Shown here: piece by piece, positions 38,955 through 48,279 of the stretch | How positions within the stretch are numbered: the stretch's first letter is position 1 | Layout of the letters: each line of letters starts with the position of its first letter | Source: Draconibacterium sp. | GTDB taxonomy: Bacteria > Bacteroidota > Bacteroidia > Bacteroidales > Prolixibacteraceae | NCBI GenBank assembly: GCA_016705335.1 | Contig: JADIYN010000080.1 | Coordinates: 1 to 48,279, forward strand | Direction: 5' to 3' | DNA length: 48,279 nt | Notes under the pieces: generated by a model | Seen by the model: the letters and a program-made list of their open reading frames with translations, nothing else | What the model was told of the DNA's origin: nothing | Database searches by the model: none | Position numbers and translations under genes: made by a program

Positions 38955-39043
38955 ATAATTGTTAATTTAGTTTATTTATTTTTATGGTATTCACGATAAC
39001 TTTCGAGGATAACTCTCATAAAAATTATAATAGTGCTCTTGTG

Positions 39044-39060
39044 TGAATAAATCTTATTCA
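39044..39060. promoter_or_regulatory. Perfect 7-bp palindrome between GH5 and GH43 genes
   Basis: TGAATAA and TTATTCA flank three bases (ATC) in the 204-base gap between the GH5 stop and the GH43 start. There is no T tract, so a terminator is unlikely. Its symmetry and position about 90 bases before the GH43 start would suit an operator or a weak mRNA hairpin. This is a structural observation only. Confidence 0.3.
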
Positions 39061-39158
39061 TGGTCGTTTCATAATTTCAATTTAAGCGGTTGTTGTAAGC
39101 ATAATCGACCAAATTGGTGAGAAATATCGATGTGATAATTAAATCTTTATAACTTATT

Positions 39159-41552
39159 TTACTTAATTAATTTTAAAACTTTTTCTGTTTCTATTGTCCC
39201 ATCTGACAACAACTTTTTCACCACGAACACACCATTCATGTTTTCAATACTATTCACCTTGTGCCCTGTAATTAAATAGTATTCGGTTGAAATTACAGTT
39301 GCTTCAGGATTGCGAAGTTTTTCAATACCTGTTATCGGGCTAATAGTACCGGAGAGTGCCAGGGTTTTCGTGAATGCACCGGTTGAAGTAACAGTGAGAT
39401 TTCCTGTGTTCGGACTTTTCGTAAGCCCCGCTTTCATTCGGATATAGACGTTGGTTTCGGCAACCTTTCCATTGCTTTGGGCCAAGGTTACCTTCGATAA
39501 AAAAGATTGCGTGCTGTCTAATGAAACCTCAAAACCGGCAGGTGCAGTAATTGTTATGCTGGTTGTGAGTATATCGCCTGAAACAACAAGGGTTTGACAT
39601 GCGGATGGGCCTGAACCCAGTTTATATTGAAAATCTTTGAGTTCTTTGGTTTCAACTCCTTGCATGTCCCTTGCATATACAACCGGTGGGTCGTACTCGC
39701 TGGAGTTGGAGAGAAACACAGAGTCGATCACAAAAGAATTGTTCCCGTTTGACCAAAACCCAGCAATGTAGATATGTCCGGGGTTTAGCATCGAGCCATC
39801 GTTTTTCTTCGCCTGATCTAAAACAACAACTATCTGTTTGTTACTTCCAAATCTGTATGAAGCAGGCGACCCCCAATAGCTACTGCCATCGTATATATTG
39901 AAAGCCACATCGGCAGTATTGGCACTGCCCAATTTTGCCACAATGTATTTGTAGTCCGATAAATCAATTCCATCGAACTGCCATCCGCCAAAACCCCATT
40001 GACCTGTTTTAAGGGTTTTGGTGGTTTCATTGAAAGTACCATTTTCCCAAATGTCGGGATTGAACAAGGCATTGGTCAGCGGGAATGTCGAAGAGGTTAT
40101 TTTTAAGGTAAGTTCCCTTTTTGTTCCCCTGGAATCAGTGTAGGAAATATTAAGGGTTGCATGACCATCTTTCAGTGCAAAAATACGACCCCGCACAACT
40201 TGAACCACCTCAGGATTATCAACAATAATTTGAGCAACGGAACCAACGTTTTCGACATGACCATCCGCAAAAACTGCATTAACTTTTAATCCAACTGAGC
40301 TTTTATTCAGAACCGAAATCACAGAATCACCGCTGATTTTTAAATCTGTCATTGTCAAATAATCTTCAGTAACTCCATCTAATCCATACTCGCTGGCATA
40401 ATCCTGATACCATTTATAAATTGGAGTTGGACATGCTTCAGGGTCGGTCAGAAAATCAACAATATCGGCAGGCGCGTTAGGATTTCCATACTGAGCCAAA
40501 AGATGAGGACTGGTAAAAAGCAACCAGCTCACATTGCCACAATCATCGGCAATTTTTTGGAAATTAGCGCCAAATCCTTCACCTCCGGCAGTTCCGGTAA
40601 TGGCTTTACCCCACGATTTTCCATGCCTTTCGGGAGCCCAGTCCATTTCTGTAACAATAACAGGGGCAAAATCAGCTACGGGTTGAACCTGGTTTTCCCA
40701 TCCACGCTGGAAAGCTTCATATCCGTTACCACTGTTAAACCAACCCGGATAAACGTGTACTGCATAACCAATATTCTGGCCTTCGATAGGGTTTGTAGCA
40801 TATCCGGCATACAACGATTGATAACCAAGTCCTGGAATCCAAAGAATATTATCGGCACTTGTTCTGATGGCGTCAACAATGGTTTGAAAAAAGGTTTTCA
40901 GGTTATCGAAATGCCCTTGTGTACCTGTTCCGTAAGTTCCATCTGTGCCTAAAATATCAATGGGTTCATTGGCCAACTCGAACATGATATTGGAGTTATT
41001 CATTAATTTGGGATGTTTGGCAACTATGCCCCAAACTTTAATCAAATATTGATGATAATCATCTCCAATCTCAATATCTTCCGGACTTACACCCGGGGGA
41101 CGCATTACAACATATAAACCTTTCGAAATGGCATATTCGGCCATGGGAACAAAAACTTCGTCGAGATACTTCCTGAAACGGGTTTCGTTGAAACAATTGT
41201 GTGCCTCGTGGTATTTGGGAGTGCAACCAGGCGTATTGCTCCAGTAGGGGTCCATGTGTAGGCGAATAAAGTTCATTTTCCATCCGGCTGCCAATATTTT
41301 ATCAATAATACCCTTGTTGTAGGCTAAACAAGCACTCACGTTGTAATTGTTCCACTTGGAATTTTCCTCGTTAAACCAGGGCGAATATGTTTGAGCGAAA
41401 CCATGCAGATTAACGATATGCCCATGACTATCTTTCAAATAGCGGCCTTCAACCTGAAGTTTGGGCATTGGCATTCCTTCCCAGGCATAAACATTATTGA
41501 TTTGAAAGAAAACAGATACGAATACGAATACAGAAAATAAAAATCTCCTCAT
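39159..41552 (-). CDS. GH5 family endoglycanase with Ig-like and beta-sandwich domains and T9SS-like tail
   Basis: An intact protein of 797 residues from the start at 41552, which gives the signal MRRFLFSVFVFVSVFFQINNVYA. The catalytic GH5 barrel (about residues 30-395) shows VNLHGFAQTY, KMNFIRLHMDPYW, NSNIMFELANEPIDI (acid/base Glu), YAVHVYPGW and APVIVTEMDWAPE (nucleophile Glu). A Big_2-like Ig domain follows (DLKISGDSVISVLNKSSVGLKVNAVFADG). Next is a carbohydrate-binding-like beta-sandwich (WQFDGIDLSDYKYIVAKLG) and another beta domain. The C-terminal end TEYYLITGHKVN to GTIETEKVLKLIK is T9SS-like. It should be secreted and cut a beta-1,4 backbone (glucan, xyloglucan, mannan or xylan). The subfamily cannot be fixed from motifs. 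GH127 lies 45 bases upstream on the same strand. Confidence 0.88.
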   Translation of the reverse strand: MRRFLFSVFVFVSVFFQINNVYAWEGMPMPKLQVEGRYLKDSHGHIVNLHGFAQTYSPWFNEENSKWNNYNVSACLAYNKGIIDKILAAGWKMNFIRLHMDPYWSNTPGCTPKYHEAHNCFNETRFRKYLDEVFVPMAEYAISKGLYVVMRPPGVSPEDIEIGDDYHQYLIKVWGIVAKHPKLMNNSNIMFELANEPIDILGTDGTYGTGTQGHFDNLKTFFQTIVDAIRTSADNILWIPGLGYQSLYAGYATNPIEGQNIGYAVHVYPGWFNSGNGYEAFQRGWENQVQPVADFAPVIVTEMDWAPERHGKSWGKAITGTAGGEGFGANFQKIADDCGNVSWLLFTSPHLLAQYGNPNAPADIVDFLTDPEACPTPIYKWYQDYASEYGLDGVTEDYLTMTDLKISGDSVISVLNKSSVGLKVNAVFADGHVENVGSVAQIIVDNPEVVQVVRGRIFALKDGHATLNISYTDSRGTKRELTLKITSSTFPLTNALFNPDIWENGTFNETTKTLKTGQWGFGGWQFDGIDLSDYKYIVAKLGSANTADVAFNIYDGSSYWGSPASYRFGSNKQIVVVLDQAKKNDGSMLNPGHIYIAGFWSNGNNSFVIDSVFLSNSSEYDPPVVYARDMQGVETKELKDFQYKLGSGPSACQTLVVSGDILTTSITITAPAGFEVSLDSTQSFLSKVTLAQSNGKVAETNVYIRMKAGLTKSPNTGNLTVTSTGAFTKTLALSGTISPITGIEKLRNPEATVISTEYYLITGHKVNSIENMNGVFVVKKLLSDGTIETEKVLKLIK

Positions 41553-41597
41553 GTTAATCTGTTTTTGAAGTTTGCTTACATGTTTTTCCATTGTTTC

Positions 41598-44006
41598 TTA
41601 AATTTTCTTTTTCCTTACAAGACGGATGTAATAAACCGCCCCGGCAGTGTTTCCAGGCAAAGCCTGAAATTTCACCCTGATTTGTTTTTTATCTTTTACC
41701 ATCGCATCGGGAATTTCATAATTCACCTCCTGAAACTTACTCTGGTTCCAGCGGCCTGTGTTTTCTTCGGTTACCAGTTTTTCGTTATCGATAAAAATGT
41801 CGAATTTCCGAATTCCCCACTCGGCACCCCAGTAGCGAACCAATAGGCTTAAACCGATTTCTGAATTGGTAGCCATGTTGTAACTGAAATATCCTTCGTT
41901 GCGGGCATCGCGCCAGAATTCATCCTGAAAATTTCCTGTGTTCGATTTCAGTTTTTCCATCTGGTGGTCAGCTTCGGGTTGCTGCTCGCCGGGCGCCACA
42001 AAATCGATGGTTCGTTTCTGAAGTTCCATCCTTTCTTTTTCCACAACTGCCAGCGAATCGATATAATTTTCATACTGCGATTCGGTCAGCCACATCCAGT
42101 AAATCATGTAGCGCGAATCGTGAATCCTGTAGAACGGTTCCAATTCAATATTCGCCTTGTTCTCCATATTTAGCGAAGCAGTAAATGTGAGAGGTTTATC
42201 TTTAACAGGGGTAATTTTCCCTGCAATGTCATCCAAACTGTTTTCGATAATAATCGGTGCTTTATCAACCGGAAGCCGCTCCCCGCCTGCAATGTGTGCC
42301 CAGCGTCCATCGTCGGCAACCAGTCCTTTTAAATCTTCAGTTCCGGTTTTGGCGCCCAGCAAAATGGGGCCATGCATGATGGCAATGTAATTGGACACAT
42401 TCGGCATTTTTTCAACCGAATTGTGCATGGGTAACAAAATCTGAACTTCATCACCTTTCTTCCAGTTTCGTTCAACGGACACATACGACGAAGGTTTGGC
42501 ATCTATTTCAACCGGTTTTCCGTTGACCAGAATTTTCAGCGCTCCCTCTTTTACCCACGACGGATAACGAACCATCATTTTAAATTTTGCGTTTCCCTCT
42601 GCTATTTTAATGATTGTTTTTTCTTCGTTTGGAAACTGAGTTTCCTGCACCAACTTTATCCTTTTTTCGCGCCAGTTAAGTTCCGAAGCCACAAACAGGT
42701 TCAAAAACAACGAATCATTTTGATGCGTGTAAATAAACTGGCTGTACTTTCCGTGGTTTTCCATTCCGCTGCCCACACAACACCACATGGCTTCGTTTGG
42801 CTGCCGAATAAACACGGTAATGCCGCGGACGAGCCGGCGTAAAATACACGTAACCACCATGTTCCGGGTGCTGGGTCGAAAGAATGTGGTTGTACATCGT
42901 GCGTTCGTAGTAATCGGCATATTTTGCCTGCGGATTCGCACGAAACAAATCTTCCGTCAGTTTCAGCATGTTGTACGAGTTGCAGGTTTCGGGTCCTTCC
43001 ACGTCGTTTACAAAATCGGTACACGAAGCAACACTAGGGAAAAACTCCCGGCGACTGTTTCCGCCAAAAGCCAGCGAGCGGTTTCCGGTTACCGTTTCCC
43101 AGAAGAAACTTCCGGCTTTGGCATATTCCTCATCATTGAAAGTTCGGCAATTCGCTGAAAACCGACTGCTTTTGGTACCTGTGTATTGGCGTGTTTGTTG
43201 TCGAGATTGTCATTTCCGGCGGCCATAGCATCTAACAACATCCGGTGCGAAAACCGTTTTGCTGCATCCATGTATTTTTCGTTACCGGTCATCTGGTAAG
43301 CATCAGCAAACGTTTCGTTCATACCGCCATGTTCAGCATCGAGCATCTGCTGCATCTGCTGGTCGGTCAATTCCGAAGTAATATTAATTCCCCAGTCGCA
43401 GAATTTCAGAAAAATGTCTTTGGATTCTTCATTTCCTGCATACAACCAGGCATCTCGCAAGCCGGAATACAATTTATGCACATTGTACCACGGAACCCAG
43501 GCTGCGCGGTAAGCTTCAAAATCGCCCTTCTGCAAAGTGCTCCATATTTGCTGACTGTTGGGCGCACCTCCCACATATCCTTTTCCCCAATCCGGGTGAT
43601 TTTTGTCGTTGGCTTCCTGGCAGGCTTTCAACTCCGAAATCATATATTCCATGCGCTTTTTGCATTCGGCATTGCCTGTGGAAGCATAATTCATGGCCAG
43701 TGCCGACAAGTAATGACCTCCAACATGACCATCGAGCCCGGCCCAGTTGGGATACAGTTTTGCTTTTTCGGGCAGCCCGGCTTCCTTTCGGAAAGGCGCA
43801 ATTAAACGGTCGGTATTATATTCGAGCAAAACATGAATATTGAGGTCCTGTGCATGTTTAAACGGACCATCGAGCAATTTCAAATCGCTTAAAGGAAATT
43901 CGTTTGGATACAGTTTTTCCTGGGCCGATGCCACATGATTCAGCAAAAAAATGCCAACAGTCGTTGCAAACAAAAACCCCTTTATTTTATTGATATTGAA
44001 AGCCAT
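41598..44006 (-). CDS. GH127 beta-L-arabinofuranosidase-like enzyme (DUF1680), frameshifted
   Basis: A signal peptide (FLFATTVGIFLLNHVASAQ) is followed by the GH127 (alpha/alpha)6 barrel: LDGPFKHAQDLNIHVLLEYNTDRLIAPFRKEAGL, NWAGLDGHVGGHYLSALAM, VPWYNVHKLYSGLRDAW and LDAEHGGMNETFADAY. The metal- and nucleophile-bearing parts are EGPETCNSYNMLKL (Glu-Thr-Cys) and NEAMWCCVGSGMENHGKY (Cys-Cys), which match the zinc-bound Glu and Cys residues and the Cys nucleophile of GH127. Pieces are 43089-44006, 42715-43002 and 41598-42941. Shifts lie near 43137, between 43002 and 43089, and near 42810. The C-terminal 150 residues form extra beta-sandwich domains (FSYNMATNSEIGLSLLVRYWG). The family removes beta-linked L-arabinofuranose, which suggests pectic, hydroxyproline-rich or complex arabinoxylan glycans. 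Confidence 0.9.
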
Positions 44007-44019
44007 CTGATTTTATTTT

Positions 44020-45625
44020 TTATTCAATTTTAACCATCGTTCCCCTCAAAACAACGGGTTGCTGAGGTCCAAATCCTCTGCCCGCCCGTGCAGGAGTTTT
44101 TGTTTCGATGGTGACCCGCACTTCATTGTTTTGTTCTGAAAACTTACACATGATGGTTTCGAACCCAGCGCTTCTTCTACAAAGCGGCCGGTTATTTCGA
44201 GCGTTTTTCTTCAGGCCAGGCATATTGTGCTGCCACTTTTATGTTTGGCTTCAAAATCGTATAATTTGCATCAACCGATTTGGAAAAATTACTGCGTGGA
44301 GGCGCTAAAAGCGAAACCGATAAAGTATTTGAAACCTGCCACTCTTTTGCACCGGCTTTGATTGACGAAACTGCGTTGTCTCTTTTGAGGGCAAAAGTGC
44401 AGATACCATCTTTAAACGATAAATACACCGACTGAATTTTATGGTCGTTTTCAGAAAGGATAAATTCCTTACCCGAAACTGACTTTTCAAAACCTGATTC
44501 TGATGATTTTCAAACCCGGGACTGATGTTAAAGTTGCTGCCTTTTTTGTCATTTCATCCAGCATTGCGGGTGCAGGCGCCAGCGGTTTGTCAGATTTGAT
44601 AGCCGGAATCAGGAAATTATGTATCAGGTCGAGTTGTTTTTGTGTGTTGGAATTATTGGCTGTGAATACCACAATCGCATCTTTATCAGGAATAAGCACC
44701 ACAAACTGTCCGGCCATTCCATCCAACCTCACCGTGTTGTTTTGCCGCGCCACATTTGGTAAGCATACCCTTGCCCCCAGTCGCTCAAACTTCTTTTTTC
44801 TTCAGGTTCATTCGAATTTTTAATCTGAAAAGAAGTTGCCTCTTTTACCCACTCTTTCGGAATTAACTGTTTGCCATTCCAGACTCCGTCATTTAAAAGT
44901 AACTGACCAAACTTTGCCAGGTCTTCGGTGCGAAGCCGCAAACCAATCATTCCCATTGTAATTCCCTGCGGATTCAGGTCCCAGTCGATTCCGCGGATTC
45001 CCAGCGGTTTAAAAATGCGTGGCAGGAGATAATCAAAAACTGTTTCGCCTGTAACCTGCTGAACAATGGCCGAAAGCATAAAAGTGGCCATGTTGTTGTA
45101 TTTAAAAACCGTACCCGGTTTGAACTTTGGTTCTGTCGAAATAAAATGCGTCATCCAGTCGCCGCCCGCACCCCACGCACTTGGTTCGGGATCCTGTCCG
45201 GCCTACATAGTGAGCAGGTCTTTCACCGTCATCTCTTTCATGTAATTGCTGATGGAGTCGGGCAATGAATACGGGAAGAAGGTGATGATTTTGTCAGTCA
45301 CTTTCAGCCTGTTTTCAGCAACCGCCAGACCAACTGCCGTGGCTGTAAACGTTTTACTGGCCGAAAACATGATGTGTTTGTATTCAGGCCCGTAAGGTTT
45401 CCACCAGCCTTCGGCGATAACTTTTCCGTGACGGAGCATCATAAAACTGTGATTTTCAAGTCCGCTGGTATCGCAGGCATTTAAAAATTCTACAATTCCT
45501 GCTGAAGAAACACCTTCCTGTTCAGGCGTGCTTCGCGGTAGTTTTTCAGTTATCTGGGCTGCCACCTGTGTTTGAAAAAATAGTGAGGTGACTGCCAAAA
45601 TGAATATGAGAGACAGTGCTTTCAT
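44020..45625 (-). pseudogene. Class C beta-lactamase-related serine hydrolase (putative esterase), reading frame broken
   Basis: The signal peptide MKALSLIFILAVTSLFFQTQVAAQ is followed by a PF00144-type serine hydrolase. Motifs are SFMMLRHGKVIAEGWWKPYG, HIMFSASKTFTATAVGLAV (the SxxK of SASK bears the nucleophile), PGTVFKYNNMATFMLSAIVQQVTGE (candidate Tyr) and GLRLRTEDLAKFGQLLLNDGVWNGKQLI. A final DGMAGQFVVLIPDKDAIVVFTAN block occupies the usual third-motif region. A roughly 150-residue C-terminal lipocalin-like tail follows. Open pieces are 45203-45625, 44729-45154, 44487-44753, 44192-44428 and 44020-44223. An in-frame stop near 45203 and shifts near 44745, 44510 and 44210 separate them. In PULs such proteins are usually annotated as esterases. 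The start is 13 bases downstream of nothing recognisable, and the stop is 13 bases upstream of the GH127 start. Confidence 0.75.
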
Positions 45626-45678
45626 GATTATTTGCTTAAATATTTTTCTTTAACGTTCATTTATAAATTTCTTCCGTT

Positions 45679-45753
45679 ATACCCCCAGCCCCTAAAGGGA
45701 GCCAGGGAAGTCCCCTTTAGTGCCTGTCCCGTTATTCGGGAGGATTTTAGGGA
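45679..45753. repeat. Intergenic repeat, copy A (inverted relative to copy B)
   Basis: Read on the minus strand this contains CCTCCCGAATAAC, GGGACAGGCACTAAAGGGG and a GC-rich tail ending at CCCCTTTAGGGGC-like sequence, with internal hairpin potential (CTAAAGGGA against TCCCCTTTAG; CCCG against CGGG). Copy B at 46671 has the same blocks on the plus strand. The pair flanks the acetylesterase gene. Confidence 0.55.
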
Positions 45754-45798
45754 AATTCGATTAAAGAAATTTCTAAACAACATTGATTTTCTTTTTTT

Positions 45799-46632
45799 CT
45801 ATTTCACACCTTGCAGTTCCAGCATTTTTTCAGCATACCGTTTTCCCAGTTCGCGGTAACCGGCAGCACTGAAATGCAGGTTATCAGGCCCATCAGCACA
45901 GCCAGCCGAAGAAATTACATACGAATTGGGCAAGGTTTCGGGTAAAGTTGCAATGATACTGTTCATGCCTGCACAAATTCCTCCCTGGTCAGCATTTACT
46001 GTTTCTCCGGCAAGCAGCGGTACATTTTTCGGATTGAGATTCAGGTCTTTCATCAGGCTGTCGTAAACGCCTTTTACTTTTCGTGTCCATAAACTGTCGT
46101 TTGCATTCGATTCACCCTGATGCAGCAAAATACCTTTTATCACACCGTCTTTTTGTGCCAATTTTGCCATTTCGACGAACCTTCCGTATGGATTTCCGTC
46201 GTATTCCTTTATCATTCCCTTCATCCAGCCGGGTGCAGTTTCGGTGTAAGTCTGGTAGTTTTCCTTGTCGAAAAGTTCGATTTTGCAACCGCCAATAGCA
46301 ACCACAATCACACCCACTTTTACATTTTCGGGCAGTTTTTCAACCATTGTTCTGCCAAAATAATCAGCCGGGCCAAGATTTGTTCTGCATCGGCACAATG
46401 GCGGCACCGCCGTATACCAGTTGCCTTTTGCGCGGCCAAGATTGGCGCAATCTACTGTGGCCATTACCTGAAAACGCGGATTGACAGTTGAATCCTGAAG
46501 TTCGGCCCGGGCAGCCTCCTTCCATATTCGATTGCCCGATACAAAGGTAGATTTGAATTGGGGTCCTGTGCAAAATATTTCCTCCGCCATCAGTAATAGT
46601 GAAAACAGGAAAATCGTTGTAATCTTTTTCAT
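45799..46632 (-). CDS. SGNH/SASA-type acetylesterase (CE6-like), two compensating shifts
   Basis: The frame from 46632 to 45799 looks open, but about 17 residues near the N-terminus are in the wrong frame. Frame 2 (about 46505-46555) encodes IYLCIGQSNMEG, the GQSNMEG block I with the catalytic Ser. Two opposite shifts at about 46557 and 46507 would restore QDPN...IYLCIGQSNMEGAARAELQD. Downstream motifs fit the SASA / carbohydrate esterase 6 family: VKVGVIVVAIGGCKIELFD, GVIKGILLHQGESNAND (block with the catalytic-site Gln-Gly-Glu) and DGPDNLHFSAAGYRELG (Asp-x-x-His dyad). The total of 277 residues is normal for the family. It likely removes acetyl groups from xylan or other hemicellulose in the periplasm or outside. 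Inverted repeat copies lie 45 bases beyond its stop and 38 bases before its start. Confidence 0.82.
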   Translation of the reverse strand: MKKITTIFLFSLLLMAEEIFCTGPQFKSTFVSGNRIWKEAARAELQDSTVNPRFQVMATVDCANLGRAKGNWYTAVPPLCRCRTNLGPADYFGRTMVEKLPENVKVGVIVVAIGGCKIELFDKENYQTYTETAPGWMKGMIKEYDGNPYGRFVEMAKLAQKDGVIKGILLHQGESNANDSLWTRKVKGVYDSLMKDLNLNPKNVPLLAGETVNADQGGICAGMNSIIATLPETLPNSYVISSAGCADGPDNLHFSAAGYRELGKRYAEKMLELQGVK

Positions 46633-46670
46633 TGGTTTATAGTTTTAAATTGTTGTCATTTGCTTTTTCT

Positions 46671-46745
46671 TACCCTCCCGAATAATCAGGACAAGCTCTA
46701 AAGGGGTCTGGTGTTTGTCCGGGGTCACCCTGAGGGGATAAAGGA
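46671..46745. repeat. Intergenic repeat, copy B (inverted relative to copy A)
   Basis: On the plus strand this shows CCTCCCGAATAATC, AGGACAAGCTCTAAAGGGG and a further GC-rich stretch (GTCCGGGGTCACCCTGAGG). The first 40 bases match copy A on the opposite strand with few differences. It fills the gap between the acetylesterase start and the carboxylesterase stop. No protein is encoded. Confidence 0.55.
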
Positions 46746-46804
46746 GTGGAAATTTGTCTGTAAATCGATACTAAATTCAAGCTACTTTGTCACTTTCTTT
46801 TTAA

Positions 46805-48279
46805 TTATTTACTTTCATTTGCCCAGGCTTCACCTTCAGGCGTCAGTCTCCACCTGAAATAGTTATCCAGAACTTTCAGCGACTCAGCACTTGGAACCGG
46901 CCCGGGTTTTGGTGTCTGACTGAAATACATTACTTCAGGATTCTCATCGCTGAAGGAATTCCAAACCGGCATTCCGTTGCCATTGGGGTCGCCGTATTTT
47001 GCAAAATTGGTCCAGTAAGTTCCCATGGCTTCCGAAATTTCAAGGTCTGATTCAGTAGTTTCCGGTTTCGATTTATCCAGATGCATAAAAACATAGGCTA
47101 CCTCCTGTCCGTGGGGAGAGCCATAACCAAAGCGTGGTGAATCTTCCGGGTATTCCGGGTGCTGGTCGAAATAATACAACCAGGCTTTTGATTTGCCCTT
47201 TTTTGCCTGCAAACGCGCCCAGCTCCAGGTGTGCCAGCCAAAAGCGGCATCGCGGGAAAGGTCACGGGCAGTTTTGGGTACAGTGGTTTCGGTTACCGGG
47301 TAGGCCATTAGCAGGGAATCGGCGTATTTTCATGTCTCTTAACCAAATGAATAAATTCTTCCGGATTTTGTGTCCGTGTAAAACTGGCGCCCTCATCTGA
47401 GTTGTATCCCACCAAAACCGGTGTATCGTTAAAATTTCCGGCTTCATACATCCTGATTTGATTGTCGGGCAGCACATACCCATCGGTAATTGGTAGCCAC
47501 CGCCCATGCCCATTACCATCGGAATGGCACGCAGTTCGGCTATCGATTTTGCCAACACTTTCAGCATAAGCTACACCATCGGTTTCAGCATCTGCCAGTG
47601 TTTTCATGTTTTCACCCGGATAAGTGATTTTCCGTGTGGGACCAAACGAACCGCCACTTTGCGAAATGGCGCCATGAAACAAACCTTTTGCAAGTGGTGA
47701 GGCACACAACATGCTCACTGAAATTCCTCCGGCTGATTCCCCAAAAATGGTCACCTTATTTGGGTCGCCGCCAAAAGCAGCAATATTTTTCTGAATCCAC
47801 TGCAAACCGGCAATCTGGTCGAGCAAACCGTAGTTTCCTGAAACATGGTTAGGGTTTTCGGCACTCAGTTCAGGATGGGCCAGAAAACCAAGCTGTCCGA
47901 CTCTGTAGGCAATACTAACATATACAACACCTTTGGCGCGCCAGCTTTTCGCCTGTGTAAACCGGCTCGGCAGTGGAACCAAAACTAAATCCTCCACCGT
48001 AAATCCACACCAACACTGGCAATTTTTCATCAGTCGATTTTGCCAGGTCGAATATTCGGTGAACAGTCTTTACTTTTTGGTGGCGGGTTTTACCTGACTG
48101 GCGAACGTATTCATTTATATTTTACAGTATCCCGTTGCCTTTTTGGGTTGCGGGGCTTTCAACACAAATCGCCAACCGGTGGTGCAACAAACAGGATCAC
48201 TAAAAATCCGCAAACTGTCTTCGATGGTTCCTAGACATGCCAGTTCAGTTTTACCTGGATTGAACACGTTTTGTGCAGG
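46805..48279 (-). pseudogene. Type-B carboxylesterase (PF00135), 5'-partial, reading frame broken
   Basis: The gene enters from beyond the right edge, so the signal peptide is not visible. Blocks of the type-B carboxylesterase family are clear: KGVVYVSIAYRVGQLGFLAHPEL, GNYGLLDQIAGLQWIQKNIAAFGGDPNKVTIFGESAGG (nucleophile Ser in GESAGG), SQSGGSFGP, LVGYNSDEGASF (acid Glu region) and FGYGSPHGQEVAYVF (His). Near the edge, TIEDSLRIF and KAPQP mark the normal N-terminal region, broken by several shifts at about 48030-48200. Pieces are 47308-48030 and 46805-47308, with further shifts near 47520 and 47990. These enzymes hydrolyse acyl esters; para-nitrobenzyl- and feruloyl-type activities both occur in the family. 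As the last gene seen of a hemicellulose cluster, it probably helps deacylation. Confidence 0.82.

Noticed and set aside
45799..46632. A reading frame that looks complete for the acetylesterase
   Set aside because: It is complete only because two opposite shifts cancel. The catalytic GQSNMEG motif is in another frame between them, so the translated N-terminus is wrong as it stands.
1..48279. CRISPR arrays, tRNA or rRNA genes, integrases, transposase genes
   Set aside because: No regularly spaced direct repeats, no cloverleaf-like sequence and no such protein motif was found on reading both strands.

Overview
ORGANISM AND STATE OF THE SEQUENCE. This is a carbohydrate-degradation region of a Bacteroidota bacterium. 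The evidence is a SusC/SusD pair, lipoprotein and Sec signals, type IX secretion (T9SS) C-terminal sorting domains, a fragment of a Y_Y_Y/LuxR-type regulator, and long runs of glycoside hydrolases (GH). A Marinilabiliales/Prolixibacteraceae-like host is a reasonable guess but is not proven here. About half of the loci are interrupted by +1/-1 shifts, mostly in short homopolymers, while neighbouring genes several kb long are intact. I read most of these as uncorrected sequence errors, although three places look like real or assembly-made deletions.

LAYOUT. (1) 1-817, plus strand: the 3' end of an FAD-dependent oxidoreductase and a small DUF6132-like membrane protein. (2) 830-9522: a compact polysaccharide utilization locus (PUL). 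On the minus strand it reads SusC, SusD, a lipoprotein with two LamG domains, a terminator, and a GH144-type endo-beta-1,2-glucanase. A 5'-truncated regulator is divergent from SusC. (3) 9542-17795: a GH2 enzyme with C-terminal membrane helices, a divergent T9SS-sorted (alpha/alpha)6-like protein, a cytochrome c-PQQ sugar dehydrogenase lipoprotein and an 839-residue clan GH-A-like T9SS enzyme. (4) 17966-44006, all minus strand: GH43, GH9, GH97, GH43, a patch of small decayed genes, GH29, GH10, GH51, GH43, GH29, an alpha/beta-hydrolase esterase, GH43, GH5 and GH127. (5) 44020-48279: a serine hydrolase, an SGNH/SASA acetylesterase between inverted repeat copies, and a type-B carboxylesterase that runs off the window.

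HOW IT WORKS TOGETHER (inference). Part 2 would bind, import and cleave beta-1,2-glucan or a related glucan. Parts 4-5 carry the activities expected for a highly decorated hemicellulose, such as complex arabinoxylan or fucosylated xyloglucan. Endo-enzymes (GH10, GH5, the GH-A protein) have T9SS tails and should act outside the cell. Exo-enzymes for arabinose, xylose, galactose and fucose (GH43 x4, GH51, GH127, GH97, GH29 x2) have ordinary Sec or lipoprotein signals. Esterases would remove acyl groups. No SusC/SusD pair or intact regulator belonging to parts 4-5 is in the window. No tRNA, rRNA, CRISPR array, integrase or transposase gene was seen.
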